Assembly (NCBI RefSeq): GCF_013409255.1 | Contig: NZ_JACCAS010000001.1 | Location: forward strand, 3,038,001-3,102,000 | Origin: Paraburkholderia bryophila | GTDB lineage: Bacteria; Pseudomonadota; Gammaproteobacteria; Burkholderiales; Burkholderiaceae | DNA length: 64,000 bases | Direction: 5' to 3' | Shown: in pieces, positions 9,556 through 18,509 of the stretch | Position numbering within the stretch: position 1 is the first letter of the stretch | Layout of the letters: each line of letters begins with the position of its first letter | The notes under the pieces: generated by a model | Told to the model about the DNA's origin: nothing | The model's input: only the letters and a program-made list of their open reading frames with translations | Database searches by the model: none | Position numbers and translations under genes: made by a program

Positions 9556-10571
9556 ACGCAGTACCCGAAACGCGGCGCCAGTCGAACCATGCGGGCGATC
9601 ACGTGCTGGTTGCCGACCAGCTCGCGCGTTACTACTCCGTTAAACGCGGCATGTTTTCCTCGGGCACCGTAAAGGCGCTCAACGGCGTGTCGTTCGCGCT
9701 CGAGCGCGGCAAGACGCTGGCTGTCGTCGGCGAATCCGGCTGCGGCAAATCGACGCTAGCGCGCCAGCTCACCATGATCGAAGCGCCCAGCGCGGGCCGT
9801 TTGATGATCGACGGTGAAGATGTGGCGGGCGCGGATCACGCGAAGATCGCCGCGTTGCGGCGGCGAGTGCAGATGGTGTTCCAGAACCCGTTTGCGTCGC
9901 TGAATCCGCGCAAGACCGTCGAGCAGACGCTCGGCGAACCGCTCGCGATCAACACGCAACTGAGTGCGACCGAACGCGCCGAACGGATCGCGCAGATGAT
10001 GCGCACCGTCGGCCTGCGTCCGGAACACGCGAAGCGCTATCCGCATATGTTTTCCGGCGGCCAGCGCCAGCGTGTGGCGATTGCCCGCGCGATGATTCTC
10101 GACCCGCAGATCGTGGTCGCCGACGAACCCGTGTCGGCGCTCGACGTGTCGATCCAGGCGCAGATTCTGAATCTGTTCATGGACCTGCAGGAACAGTTCA
10201 AGACCAGCTACGTGTTCATCTCGCACAACCTCTCGGTGGTCGAGCATATTGCTGACGACGTGATGGTGATGTACTTCGGCGGCGTGGCGGAGCTCGGCGA
10301 CAAGAAGCGGATTTTCTCGAACCCGCGGCATCCGTACACGCGCGCGCTGATGTCGGCCACGCCGTCCATCTTCGAAGCGGATCGCACCATCAAGATCAAG
10401 CTGCAAGGTGAAATGCCGTCGCCGCTGAATCCGCCGTCGGGTTGCACGTTTCACCTGCGCTGCCCGTATGTGATCGACCGCTGCCGCAGCGAAGAACCGA
10501 AGCTGCGCGAAGTGGATGGCCGCCAGGTGTCGTGTCACCGCGCCGAGGAGGTGGGGGACGTGGATGCCTGA
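9552..10571 (+). CDS. dppF: Dipeptide ABC transporter ATP-binding protein
   Basis: This is the second ATPase of the importer (339 aa). It has Walker [10 protein letters not shown]-loop [13 protein letters not shown], signature FSGGQRQR, Walker [13 protein letters not shown] and the C-terminal [15 protein letters not shown] motif. The start at 9552 forms an ATGA overlap with dppD and has GGAGG 6 nt upstream. The frame is open further upstream inside dppD but shows no homology there. DppD and DppF form the heterodimeric motor. Confidence 0.96.
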   Translation: MNAVPETRRQSNHAGDHVLVADQLARYYSVKRGMFSSGTVKALNGVSFALERGKTLAVVGESGCGKSTLARQLTMIEAPSAGRLMIDGEDVAGADHAKIAALRRRVQMVFQNPFASLNPRKTVEQTLGEPLAINTQLSATERAERIAQMMRTVGLRPEHAKRYPHMFSGGQRQRVAIARAMILDPQIVVADEPVSALDVSIQAQILNLFMDLQEQFKTSYVFISHNLSVVEHIADDVMVMYFGGVAELGDKKRIFSNPRHPYTRALMSATPSIFEADRTIKIKLQGEMPSPLNPPSGCTFHLRCPYVIDRCRSEEPKLREVDGRQVSCHRAEEVGDVDA

Positions 10572-11739
10572 TGGGGTGGCGGCGCGTCGTTTTACGCGCC
10601 GCTCGCGTGATGGCGGCCGCCGCGCCGCTTTCGCACGGCGCTGGAGGGCGCGTGCGCTGACCGGTGCCGCGCTGGCCTGTTCGGTATTCGGCATCGGCTC
10701 GGTCTTGCCGACGAGCATGACGTCGAATTTGATGCCGATCGGGCTCGCACAGGCTGCCGGGGCGGCCGCCAATGCGCCTGGTCAGGCCGGGCGTCCCGCA
10801 GCACCACTGCCCAGCATGCCGGCGCCGCCGCGCGCCAGCTTGCCGGGTTTCAATCCGCCGCCCGCTTCGCCGGGCACCACGGCAAGCGGCCCGGTGCGTC
10901 AGCAGCCGGCGCGCATGCCGTTCTACGTCGCGACACGCGGCACCACCACCATTTATGTTCTGGGCACGCTGCATGTCGGCGACCCCGCCGACTATCCTGC
11001 CAAACAGCCGTTCCGCGCGCCGATCCTCGGTGCCCTGGCGGCGTCGCCGACTTTGGCGCTCGAACTTTCCCCCGACGAACTGCTTGTCTCGCAAGACGAC
11101 GTGTCGAAGTACGGCGTGTGCCGGCGCGACTGTCTGCCGGGTCTGTTGCCCGAGCCGTTGTGGCGCAAGCTGGCCTTTCGTCTGCGGGGCAATCCCGCCG
11201 CGCTGGACGCGATCAAGAAGATGCGGCCGTGGCTTGCGTCGCTGGTGGTCGAAACCTACGATTCATTGAGCGCCGGCCTGCAAACCGAGTACGGCACGGA
11301 AGCGCAATTGCAGAACGTGTATATCCGCACGCGCGGCAAGATCGTCGGACTCGAAACCTTGCCGCAACAGATGCGCGCATTCACCGGGCTCTCGCTTGCG
11401 CAGCAGCGCGAGATGCTGGCGCAGGACCTCGTGCAGACGCCCGCGGAAAACGTCGACGACGTACGGACCTTGCACCGCCTGTGGCGCGTCGGCGACGCCG
11501 ATGCGATCGCCGCCTGGCAGGCGGCCAAATCCGAAAAACTCGCGCGCGACCAGCGCATCTCCGATTCGATCGACAACCGCATCGTCTACGAACGCAACCG
11601 GCGTTTCGTGTCGCGCATGTTGCTGATCGCCGCACCGAACAAACCGGTGTTCGTGGCGATCGGCGCGTTGCATCTGGGTGGCCGCAAAGGTGTGTTGCAA
11701 CTGTTGCGGCAACACGGTTTCATCGTCGACGCGTACTGA
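10564..11739 (+). CDS. TraB/GumN family protein
   Basis: The 391-aa product has a basic N-terminus and a hydrophobic stretch (ALTGAALACSVFGIGSV, about residues 36-52), then a Pro/Ala-rich linker and a TraB/GumN domain. The two family hallmark motifs are present: TIYVLGTLHVGDP near the domain start and FVAIGALHLGGRKGV near the C-terminus, both built on the GxLH pattern linked to a possible metallopeptidase fold. It is probably anchored or exported. The ATG at 10564 overlaps the dppF stop by 8 nt, implying cotranscription with dpp. Function is unknown; a peptide-related role is only suggested by the neighbourhood. Confidence 0.8.
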   Translation: MPDGVAARRFTRRSRDGGRRAAFARRWRARALTGAALACSVFGIGSVLPTSMTSNLMPIGLAQAAGAAANAPGQAGRPAAPLPSMPAPPRASLPGFNPPPASPGTTASGPVRQQPARMPFYVATRGTTTIYVLGTLHVGDPADYPAKQPFRAPILGALAASPTLALELSPDELLVSQDDVSKYGVCRRDCLPGLLPEPLWRKLAFRLRGNPAALDAIKKMRPWLASLVVETYDSLSAGLQTEYGTEAQLQNVYIRTRGKIVGLETLPQQMRAFTGLSLAQQREMLAQDLVQTPAENVDDVRTLHRLWRVGDADAIAAWQAAKSEKLARDQRISDSIDNRIVYERNRRFVSRMLLIAAPNKPVFVAIGALHLGGRKGVLQLLRQHGFIVDAY

Positions 11740-11941
11740 AATTCACTCCACGTGCTGAGCGCCAGCCACGCTTGATTGACACCGCATCCTAAGCCGGGTC
11801 GGCCGATCGGCCACAATAGGAACAAGGTTCCACACCACCAGTCCGACGCTCACGTGTGCCGCAAAATGCTCGCGGCGTACGCGGACATAGCCTGTCTTCG
11901 GCATGCTATGATGTATGTACAAACGTCAATACAGGTGGCGC

Positions 11942-12220
11942 GTGCTGTTCGAATGGGACGAAATTAAGAATCAGATCAACATCCGCAAACATGGCATCGA
12001 CTTTGGCGATGCGATCGACGTGTTCAATCATCCGGTACTGACGGCGCTGGATCAGCGCGAAGACTATGGCGAGGAACGCTGGATCGCGCTGGGCTGTATT
12101 GCGGCGATCCTGGGCGTGGTGGTGTATGTCGAGCGCGACGAAAACGTGCTGCGGATCATTTCAGCGCGCAAGGCAACCCGCCGCGAAGTCACGCAATACA
12201 AGCAGCGTATCTGGCACTGA
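11942..12220 (+). CDS. brnT: BrnT family ribonuclease toxin
   Basis: This short basic protein has the BrnT pattern: LFEWDEIKNQINIRKHGIDFGDA, then EERWIALG, VVYVERDENVLRIISARKATRRE. BrnT toxins are RelE-fold ribonucleases that block translation and are neutralised by BrnA. The GTG at 11942 is preferred because family proteins begin at this point and AGGTGG lies just upstream. An ATG at 11915 would add nine residues, but a likely -10 element (TATGAT, 11907-11912) would then leave almost no leader. BrnA follows after 39 nt in the classical toxin-first order. Confidence 0.88.
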   Translation: MLFEWDEIKNQINIRKHGIDFGDAIDVFNHPVLTALDQREDYGEERWIALGCIAAILGVVVYVERDENVLRIISARKATRREVTQYKQRIWH

Positions 12221-12259
12221 CTGAAACCGGAGCCATCGCGGCAAACAAGCAGAGGTGAA

Positions 12260-12520
12260 ATGATGAAAAAAAAATCGGCAACTGACTGGAAGCGGCTTGC
12301 ATCGGCTAAAGACGAGCAGATCGACACGAGCGAAATGCCCGAACTGGCCGGCGACTTCTTCGAGCGCGCCGAGTTGCATGTTCCGCCTAAACAGGCGGTG
12401 ACCATGCGCCTCGACGCGGACGTGCTGAGCTGGTTCAAGGAGCAGGGGCAGGGTTATCAGACGCGCATCAACAAGTTGTTGCGCGCCTACATGATGGCGC
12501 AGCAGCGTCGGCAGCCTTAA
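12260..12520 (+). CDS. brnA: BrnA antitoxin
   Basis: This 86-aa partner of the preceding toxin has a disordered, charged N-terminal part (toxin-binding) and a C-terminal ribbon-helix-helix DNA-binding region with the BrnA signature PPKQAVTMRLDADVLSWFK and QGQGYQTRINKLLRAYM. BrnA neutralises BrnT and represses the brnTA promoter. Two adjacent ATG codons (12260 and 12263) follow AGAGGTG, and either may be used. The locus is small and lies between the dpp cluster and the TPR gene without visible mobile-element remains. Confidence 0.9.
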   Translation: MMKKKSATDWKRLASAKDEQIDTSEMPELAGDFFERAELHVPPKQAVTMRLDADVLSWFKEQGQGYQTRINKLLRAYMMAQQRRQP

Positions 12521-12585
12521 CGTCGCTTATGGCTGGGCGGCGTGTCGAGAGACGCTGCGTGCGCGTGTCGGGCGCAGCGTGGATT

Positions 12586-14388
12586 CTAATGGTGGCCGTT
12601 GCGTAACGCTTCAGACACCTGCTCGACCACCGGCGTCCAATCGCCCAGCGTCGTCTGCCGGAACAGCGTCATGCGCGGATACCACGGCGAGTCGCTGCGC
12701 GTCTCCAGCCAGCGCCAATCTGAGTTGGCGGGCAGCAGCAACCACACCGGCTTGCCCAGCGCGCCGGCCAGATGCGCAACGCCCGTGTCCACCGCGATCA
12801 CCAGGTCGAGATTCATGATCAGCGCGGCGGTGTCTTCGAAGCTCGCCAATTCCGCAGTGAAATCGTGAGCGCGGAAAGCGGTCGGCGCCTCGGCCAACTG
12901 CGCGTGCGCGGAACCTTTCTGCAGCGCGTACCAGGCCACATTGTCCAGATCGCCGAGCCGGCGCAGTTCGGTCAGCGTGACCGAACGGTAGCGATCATTG
13001 CCGAACGTCGGGCTGCCGGCCCAGACCAGGCCGACCCTGCGCTGCGTTTGACTGGCGGCGCCCATGCGCTTGCGCCACGCGTCGATCTTTTCCGGCTTCG
13101 CGAATAGATACGGGACCTCGGCGGGTAGCGTGGATAACACCGTGCCGACGCATGACGGCACACTCATCATCGGTACCCAGAAATCGTAGTGAGAGTCGGG
13201 CTGGCCGCTGAATGCACGGCGCACGCCCGGTATGCGTTCCACCAGCGGCAGCAACGGCTCGCGCACGCGGAGGTCGACCGTTGCGCCGAGTCGTTCGAGC
13301 ACGCGCGCAAAGCGCAGAAACTGGAAGTGATCGCCGAAACCCTGTTCGCCGACCACCAGCAGACGGCGTCCGGCGAGTGGCTCGCCGCGCCATTCGGCCA
13401 CGCCGGGAATCGCGAGCGCGTCATAGTCGCTTTGCCGCCAGCGCCGTGCAAAGGCGGCCCAGCCCTGCTTGTAGTCGCCACGCTTGAGCAGCAGCCACGC
13501 GAGGTTTTGATGCGCGTCCGCGTAATCCGGATCGAGCGCCAACGCGCGGCGATAAGAAACCTCCTCTTCGTCCAATCGGCCCTGCGCGCCGAGCGAGCCG
13601 CCGAGGCACACCAGGTGAGTCGGATTCGGTTTGAGCGCAACCGCGCGCCGGTAGTGCGCTTCGGCGCCCGCATAGTCGCCGCGCTTACCGATCAGGCTGC
13701 CCAGGTTGATATGGGCTTCCACGTAGTCCACCCGCAACGCCAACGCGCGCTCGAAGCTGGCGATGGCCGCTTCGTGACGTCCAAGCGCGTTATGCGCGTT
13801 CCCCGCGTTGAAGTGCGCCTGGGCCGATTGCGGATCGAGCGCCAGCGCAAGGCGATAGCACGCGAGTGCTTCGTCGAAACGTTCGAGCTTGGCCAGCGCC
13901 GTGCCGAGATTCAGATGAACGTCGACCATCGCGGGGTTCGACGCCAACGCCTGCCGGTAGTGTTCAATCGCTTCGCCGAACGCGCCTTGCGCTTGCAACG
14001 TGACGCCGCGGTTGTTGTGCGCGTCGGCGAAATCCGGTTGACGTTGCAGCGCCTCGTTGTAGCAGATCAGCGCCTCGTCGGCGTGGCCGAGCGCGGCGGC
14101 TACGAGGCCGCGGTTGCTCCAGCAGGCGGCGTCGTTGCGGTCGAGCCTGAGTGCCTCGCTCATCAACCGCGCGGCGGTTTCATGATCGCCGCGCTGATAG
14201 TGCAGCACGCCGAAGTAGTGCAGCGCCCGTGGATTGGCGGGATCGAGTGCGAGCGCCTGGCGGTACAGGGATTCGGCGGCGCGGGGCTGACCGGTTCGAT
14301 GTGCGGCGAGTGCGGCGTCGATCAACGCGGCGAGATGGGACGGCGGCGAGTCGGTGCGCGCGTTGTCGACGTGGGAAGGCTGTTCCAT
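12586..14388 (-). CDS. TPR repeat protein with GT9-like C-terminal domain
   Basis: A 600-aa protein. Roughly residues 15-310 form about nine 34-residue tetratricopeptide repeats (for example ADAHNNRGVTLQAQGAFGEA, VDVHLNLGTALAKLERFDEA). The C-terminal half has the ADP-heptose:LPS heptosyltransferase-like fold seen in many TPR proteins, with VVGEQGFGDHFQFLRFARVL, VGLVWAGSP and IAVDTGVAHLAGALGKPVWL. Such fusions are inferred to modify proteins or glycans, but the substrate is unknown. ATG 14388 is chosen over an upstream in-frame start at 14454 because AGCAGG lies 6 nt before it. A strong palindrome lies about 110 bp upstream. Confidence 0.82.
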   Translation of the reverse strand: MEQPSHVDNARTDSPPSHLAALIDAALAAHRTGQPRAAESLYRQALALDPANPRALHYFGVLHYQRGDHETAARLMSEALRLDRNDAACWSNRGLVAAALGHADEALICYNEALQRQPDFADAHNNRGVTLQAQGAFGEAIEHYRQALASNPAMVDVHLNLGTALAKLERFDEALACYRLALALDPQSAQAHFNAGNAHNALGRHEAAIASFERALALRVDYVEAHINLGSLIGKRGDYAGAEAHYRRAVALKPNPTHLVCLGGSLGAQGRLDEEEVSYRRALALDPDYADAHQNLAWLLLKRGDYKQGWAAFARRWRQSDYDALAIPGVAEWRGEPLAGRRLLVVGEQGFGDHFQFLRFARVLERLGATVDLRVREPLLPLVERIPGVRRAFSGQPDSHYDFWVPMMSVPSCVGTVLSTLPAEVPYLFAKPEKIDAWRKRMGAASQTQRRVGLVWAGSPTFGNDRYRSVTLTELRRLGDLDNVAWYALQKGSAHAQLAEAPTAFRAHDFTAELASFEDTAALIMNLDLVIAVDTGVAHLAGALGKPVWLLLPANSDWRWLETRSDSPWYPRMTLFRQTTLGDWTPVVEQVSEALRNGHH

Positions 14389-14497
14389 GAAAACCTGCTC
14401 GGGAGTGCCGCCGGCGCGCATTGCACGCGCCGGCGAGCCGTGGAAGGGAGGCAATCCACCATCCTAGGTTCCACCTCGTTGAACAGCGATCGGACGT

Positions 14498-14511
14498 ATC
14501 CCAATTGGGAT
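14498..14511. promoter_or_regulatory. Perfect 14-bp palindrome upstream of TPR gene
   Basis: ATCCCAATTGGGAT is a perfect dyad lying between the TPR gene and the DUF979 gene, extended imperfectly outwards (CGGA...TCCG). It resembles the LysR-proximal dyad at 477-491 and is a candidate operator. Confidence 0.45.
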
Positions 14512-14563
14512 GCGTATCCGTCGCACACTGCACCGATATCTACCGCATTGAAACGCAGGCGCC

Positions 14564-15520
14564 CTACAGGAACATCAGGAAATTCAACAGGAAGATGTTC
14601 ACGACCAACATAGTCAACGCGGTCGGAATCTGTACCTTGATCACCGCGTTCTTATCCGGCAGTTCCAGCAGCGCGGCCGGCACCATGTTGAAGTTCGCGG
14701 CCATCGGCGTCATCAGCGTGCCGCAGTAGCCGCTGAACATGCCGATCGCGACCATCACCGCCGGGTTGCCGTGGAACACGCCCACCAGAATCGGCACGCC
14801 GACGCCGCCCGTCATGACCGGGAAGGCGGCGAAACCGTTGCCCATCACCATCGTGAACAGCGCCATGCCGATGCAGTACACGGCCACCGCGATAAAGCGG
14901 TAGTCGAGGCTGATGTAAGCGGTGGTCACGTGCGCGACGGCCTTGCCGACGCCGGCGTCCGAAAACACGAGGCCGAGCATGCCGAGCATCTGCGGCAGCA
15001 CCGCGGCCCAAGACAACGCATCGACGAGGCGCCGCGCTTCTTTCATGGACTGGCCGACGGTGTCGCGCGTCAGCACGCAGGCAATCGCGAGCGCGATCAC
15101 GCAGCCAATGCCGAAGCCGATCAACGTGACGTTGGCCTTCTCGATCAGCGGCATGCCGCCGAAGATCAAATGGCTCGCCGACAGCGTGACGATCACGGTC
15201 ACAACCGGAATGGTCAGCGCGGGAATGAACAGCTTGTTGCCGAGACGTGCGGCGCTAGCCTTGCGTGCTTCGAGCGACAGTGTTTTCGCCTTGCCCGCGG
15301 TGACGCCGCCGAAGCCGGCAATCAAGGCCATCACGATCACGGCCACGCCCACCACGGCAGGCGGCAGCTTGTCGCCGATCAGAAAAATCAACGCATAGAG
15401 AATCCAGAAACCACCGGCGGTGAAGCGGCGCGGGTGTTCCTTATCCGTGACGATCATGCCGCCGATCACCAGCAGCACCACGCCCAACAGCCAGAACAGA
15501 TAATTGATCGTGAGCGTCAT
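14564..15520 (-). CDS. DUF979 family membrane protein (putative 5-oxoproline permease subunit)
   Basis: A 318-aa integral membrane protein with about nine hydrophobic segments, starting MTLTINYLFWLLGVVLLVIG and ending in MLVVNIFLLNFLMFL. It matches the DUF979 family, which almost always follows a DUF969 gene. The start overlaps the DUF969 stop by 4 nt, so the two are translated together. In many bacteria this pair lies beside pxpA/B/C, as here, and uptake of 5-oxoproline is a reasonable inference without direct evidence in the sequence. Confidence 0.85.
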   Translation of the reverse strand: MTLTINYLFWLLGVVLLVIGGMIVTDKEHPRRFTAGGFWILYALIFLIGDKLPPAVVGVAVIVMALIAGFGGVTAGKAKTLSLEARKASAARLGNKLFIPALTIPVVTVIVTLSASHLIFGGMPLIEKANVTLIGFGIGCVIALAIACVLTRDTVGQSMKEARRLVDALSWAAVLPQMLGMLGLVFSDAGVGKAVAHVTTAYISLDYRFIAVAVYCIGMALFTMVMGNGFAAFPVMTGGVGVPILVGVFHGNPAVMVAIGMFSGYCGTLMTPMAANFNMVPAALLELPDKNAVIKVQIPTALTMLVVNIFLLNFLMFL

Positions 15521-16266
15521 GCTTTGTCTCCTGCGGCGGATTGCGTCGGCGCGACCGTGGCGCTGGCGGCCGCGGCATTGCCGCGCAATTCGCGTTCGAG
15601 TTTGCGGTCGAGCAGATAAAGGCGGAAGCCGTGAACGAGAAACGCGCAGATCGCAGTGGGAATGCCCCAGACCGCGACGTGAATCGGCTCGACGACAATG
15701 CCGGCTTCTTTCAGGAACGTAGTCATCAGCACGATCGCGCCGAACGCGACGAAGATGTCCTCGCCGAAGAACAGCCCCACGTTGTCGGTGGCGGCGGAGA
15801 ACGCGCGCAACTTGAAACGCACCGCGTCGCTGATCTTGCCGAAGCGGGTTTCCGTCGCGCCTTCAGCCATCGGCGCGATCAGCGGACGCACCATCTGCGG
15901 ATGACCGCCGAGGCCGGTCAAACCGACCGCCGCCGTCAACTCGCGAATCAGCAGATAGACGATCAGGAGACGTCCTGCCGTGGCGGCCTTGATGCCGCCG
16001 ATCCACGCTTGCGCGCGCTCACGCAGACCGTGCCGTTCGAGCAGGCCGATCACCGCGAGCGGCAAAAAGATAATCAGCGGGATGTTGCGGGTTTTGATGA
16101 AGCCGGTGCCGATTTCGGCCAGGATTTTTTCAGGCGGGAAGTGCGCGGCCAGACCGGTGACGATCGTGGCGACGGCCACGATCAGCATCGGATTGAACCG
16201 TAATAAAAAGCCGACGATGATGACGGCCACGCCAATAAGCGGCCATAGACTGACGGTTGTCTGCAT
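15517..16266 (-). CDS. DUF969 family membrane protein
   Basis: This 249-aa polytopic membrane protein opens MQTTVSLWPLIGVAVIIVG and contains the family stretch TRNIPLIIFLPLAVIGLLE and GLGGHPQMVRPLIAPMAEGA. GGAG lies 6 nt before the ATG at 16266; a longer open frame upstream lacks such support. It forms the first half of the DUF969-DUF979 pair. It is separated from pxpA by about 340 nt containing two hairpins, so it may be attenuated relative to pxpBCA or have its own promoter. Confidence 0.85.
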   Translation of the reverse strand: MQTTVSLWPLIGVAVIIVGFLLRFNPMLIVAVATIVTGLAAHFPPEKILAEIGTGFIKTRNIPLIIFLPLAVIGLLERHGLRERAQAWIGGIKAATAGRLLIVYLLIRELTAAVGLTGLGGHPQMVRPLIAPMAEGATETRFGKISDAVRFKLRAFSAATDNVGLFFGEDIFVAFGAIVLMTTFLKEAGIVVEPIHVAVWGIPTAICAFLVHGFRLYLLDRKLERELRGNAAAASATVAPTQSAAGDKA

Positions 16267-16610
16267 CTGGATCTCCAAACAGGGTTTCAACCTTGCCGCT
16301 TGTGACGGCTAACGTGTGCCGGCGCGTCGTGATTCACGCGCCGTTTTGTTGCCGCGGCTCTTCATGGCCGCGTTGCTTCGAACGACAACATCTGCGCTAC
16401 ACCTGCCTATACCGCTTCGGTACTACGTCTGCTGATGCTGATTGACTGCGGGCAATGCGATGCGTCGTGCGCCTGGCAAACGCCCCGCGTGGAGCGGGGC
16501 GTTTGGGGTATGACAACGGTCTTTGTGCAACGGTTGAAGCGCGCTGTCCGGTGGGTTCGCCGTTTGGGGCTCTGATCAGATCAACTGTGATCAGCTCAGC
16601 TCGACGCGGC
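16267..16610. other. Spacer between pxpA and DUF969 with two hairpins
   Basis: No gene is seen in these 344 bp. They contain an 8-bp stem at 16320-16343 (CGGCGCGT/ACGCGCCG, with TTTT on the plus side) and a perfect 11-bp stem at 16478-16504 (AAACGCCCCGC/GCGGGGCGTTT). The second lies downstream of pxpA in the direction of transcription and may be a weak terminator or attenuator. Confidence 0.6.
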
Positions 16611-17363
16611 TTAGACGCGCGCCGCGCCGGCCGCGTGGACTTCAATGCCGGCGTCTTCCAGCGCGCCGCGAATCCGTCGCGCGAAGGCGAGCGCATGCGG
16701 GCCGTCGCCGTGCAGGCAGATGGTTTGCGCGTTCAGCGGCACCCATTGACCATCCACGGCTTGCACGCGTTGCTCGCGCACCATCGCGAGCGTGCGTTCC
16801 AGCACCTGGTTTTCGTCGTCGAGCAGCGCGCCGGGCTCCTTGCGCGGCACGAGCGAACCGTCGGCGCGATAGCCTCGATCGGCGAACACTTCTTCGACGG
16901 CGATCAGGCCTGCGTTGCGCGCGGCGGTGACGAGTCCGCTGTTGGCGAGCGCGAACACCGCCACCGACGGATCGAAATCGTGCACGGCGGAGACGATCGC
17001 GTCGGCGATCTTCGGATCGCGCGCGGCCTGGTTGTACAGCGCGCCGTGCGGCTTGACGTGCGCGATGCGCCCGCCTTCGGCCTGGGCGATCGCGGACAAT
17101 GCGCCCAACTGGTACAACACGCCCGCGTAGATGTCGTTGGCCGGCAGGTCCATCTCTTTGCGGCCGAAATTTTCCGGATCGTTAAAGCTCGGATGCGCGC
17201 CGATCGACACGCCTTTTTCCACCGCCCAGCGCACGCAGTCGCGCATCGCGTTGGCGCCGCCCGCATGCCAGCCGCACGCGATGTTCGCCGAACTGACGAG
17301 GTCGAGCAGCGCTTCGTCGGACCCGCAGCCTTCGCCGAGGTCGGCGTTCAAATCGATTTCCAT
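16611..17363 (-). CDS. pxpA: 5-oxoprolinase subunit A (LamB/YcsF family)
   Basis: This 250-aa LamB/YcsF protein is one of three subunits of the prokaryotic ATP-dependent 5-oxoprolinase that opens 5-oxoproline to glutamate. Hallmarks are [20 protein letters not shown] at the start, [36 protein letters not shown] and [12 protein letters not shown]. It lies downstream of pxpB and pxpC on the same strand, giving the order B-C-A. The product repairs or recycles cyclised N-terminal glutamate and glutathione breakdown products. Confidence 0.95.
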   Translation of the reverse strand: MEIDLNADLGEGCGSDEALLDLVSSANIACGWHAGGANAMRDCVRWAVEKGVSIGAHPSFNDPENFGRKEMDLPANDIYAGVLYQLGALSAIAQAEGGRIAHVKPHGALYNQAARDPKIADAIVSAVHDFDPSVAVFALANSGLVTAARNAGLIAVEEVFADRGYRADGSLVPRKEPGALLDDENQVLERTLAMVREQRVQAVDGQWVPLNAQTICLHGDGPHALAFARRIRGALEDAGIEVHAAGAARV

Positions 17364-17456
17364 GGTGTTCCTCTACTCTCAAGACAACGCCGGGCCGCCC
17401 CAGGTTTGTCGCGACGAAGGCAGTCCCTCGTAGCGCCAGGCTCGGGGCGCCCGTTT

Positions 17457-18509
17457 TTACAGCGCCGCGACGGCCATCTGCCGCGCGCAGCGTTCTTCAT
17501 GCATCGCGATCGCGGCGTCGATCTGCCGCAAGTACGTGCGTTCTTCCAGTAAAGCCTGACGTGCCTCGTAAGGCGTCGTCGGAATAAAGCGGACGGCGGC
17601 GTTCAGGCGCACCTGAGCCAGTTTCCACAGATCGGCCTGGATCACCGCGCCGATCTTCGGATAACCGCCGGTGGTTTGCGCGTCGCTCATCAGCACGATC
17701 GGCTGGCCGTTCGGCGGCACCTGAATCGTGCCGGGCAGCACCGCGTGCGACAGCAGATCCGTTTTCTGGGTGCGTTTGAGCTCGGTGCCGGCAAGGCGAT
17801 AACCCATGCGATTGCTGTTCGGCGTGACGAGCCATTCATCGGACCAGAACGATTCGTGCGCGGCTTCGGTGAAGCTGTCGTACTCGGGACCGCGCAGCAC
17901 ACGGATCGGCACCGCCCACGGCACGCCCGACGGATGCCGGCCGCGCCGCAGCGGCTCCTGAACCAGCACGAACTTGCACCAGGAGGGCGCTTTCACGCCG
18001 AATTCCGGCGCCTCGGGCGTGAAGCCGAGATGGCCGCGTTGCGGCGGCGCGCCGACCGGCAGACGGTCGCCGTCGCGTAGAGCGCGGCCGCCGAGTCCGC
18101 CGAAGTGGCCGGCCAGATCGGTGCTGCGCGAGCCGAGCATCGGCAACACGTCGATCCCGCCCGCCACGCATACGTAGCCGCGCATGCCACGCTTGGCCGT
18201 GTTCAGCACCAGTTCCTGACCGGCCTTGACCGGCAGGCTCCACCATGAATAGACCGGCTTGCCGTCGAGCGTCGCGCCGAATTCAGTGCCGGTGATCGCC
18301 ACCCGCGTGGCGCGCAAAAACCGCAGCACGGTCGGGCCGAAGGTGATTTCCAGACCGGCCGCGTCGGGCCGGTTGCCGACCAGCCGGTTGCCGACTTCGA
18401 GCGACAGCCGGTCGAGCGCCCCGCCCATCGCCACACCGAGATGGCGGTAGCCGTGTCGGCCGAGGTCCTGAATCGTGGTCAGCAGACCCGCGCGAATCAC
18501 ATCGATCAT
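17457..18509 (-). CDS. pxpC: 5-oxoprolinase subunit C (biotin-dependent carboxyltransferase-like)
   Basis: A 350-aa protein of the KipA/urea-amidolyase-related family (PxpC). It shows MIDVIRAGLLTTIQDLGRHG, GVAMGGALDRLSLEVGNRLV, GYVCVAGGIDVLPMLGSRST and VLMSDAQTTGGYPKIGAV. It works with PxpB, which probably forms the kinase half, to activate and open 5-oxoproline. Its start overlaps the pxpB stop by 4 nt, so both are coupled. Older databases label such proteins allophanate hydrolase subunit 2, but the PxpA/B/C context makes oxoprolinase the better name. Confidence 0.94.
   Translation of the reverse strand: MIDVIRAGLLTTIQDLGRHGYRHLGVAMGGALDRLSLEVGNRLVGNRPDAAGLEITFGPTVLRFLRATRVAITGTEFGATLDGKPVYSWWSLPVKAGQELVLNTAKRGMRGYVCVAGGIDVLPMLGSRSTDLAGHFGGLGGRALRDGDRLPVGAPPQRGHLGFTPEAPEFGVKAPSWCKFVLVQEPLRRGRHPSGVPWAVPIRVLRGPEYDSFTEAAHESFWSDEWLVTPNSNRMGYRLAGTELKRTQKTDLLSHAVLPGTIQVPPNGQPIVLMSDAQTTGGYPKIGAVIQADLWKLAQVRLNAAVRFIPTTPYEARQALLEERTYLRQIDAAIAMHEERCARQMAVAAL

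Noticed and set aside
16320-16343. Plus-strand terminator before pxpA region
   Set aside because: Stem is real, but no plus-strand gene ends there; recorded only as a hairpin in the DUF969 leader region.
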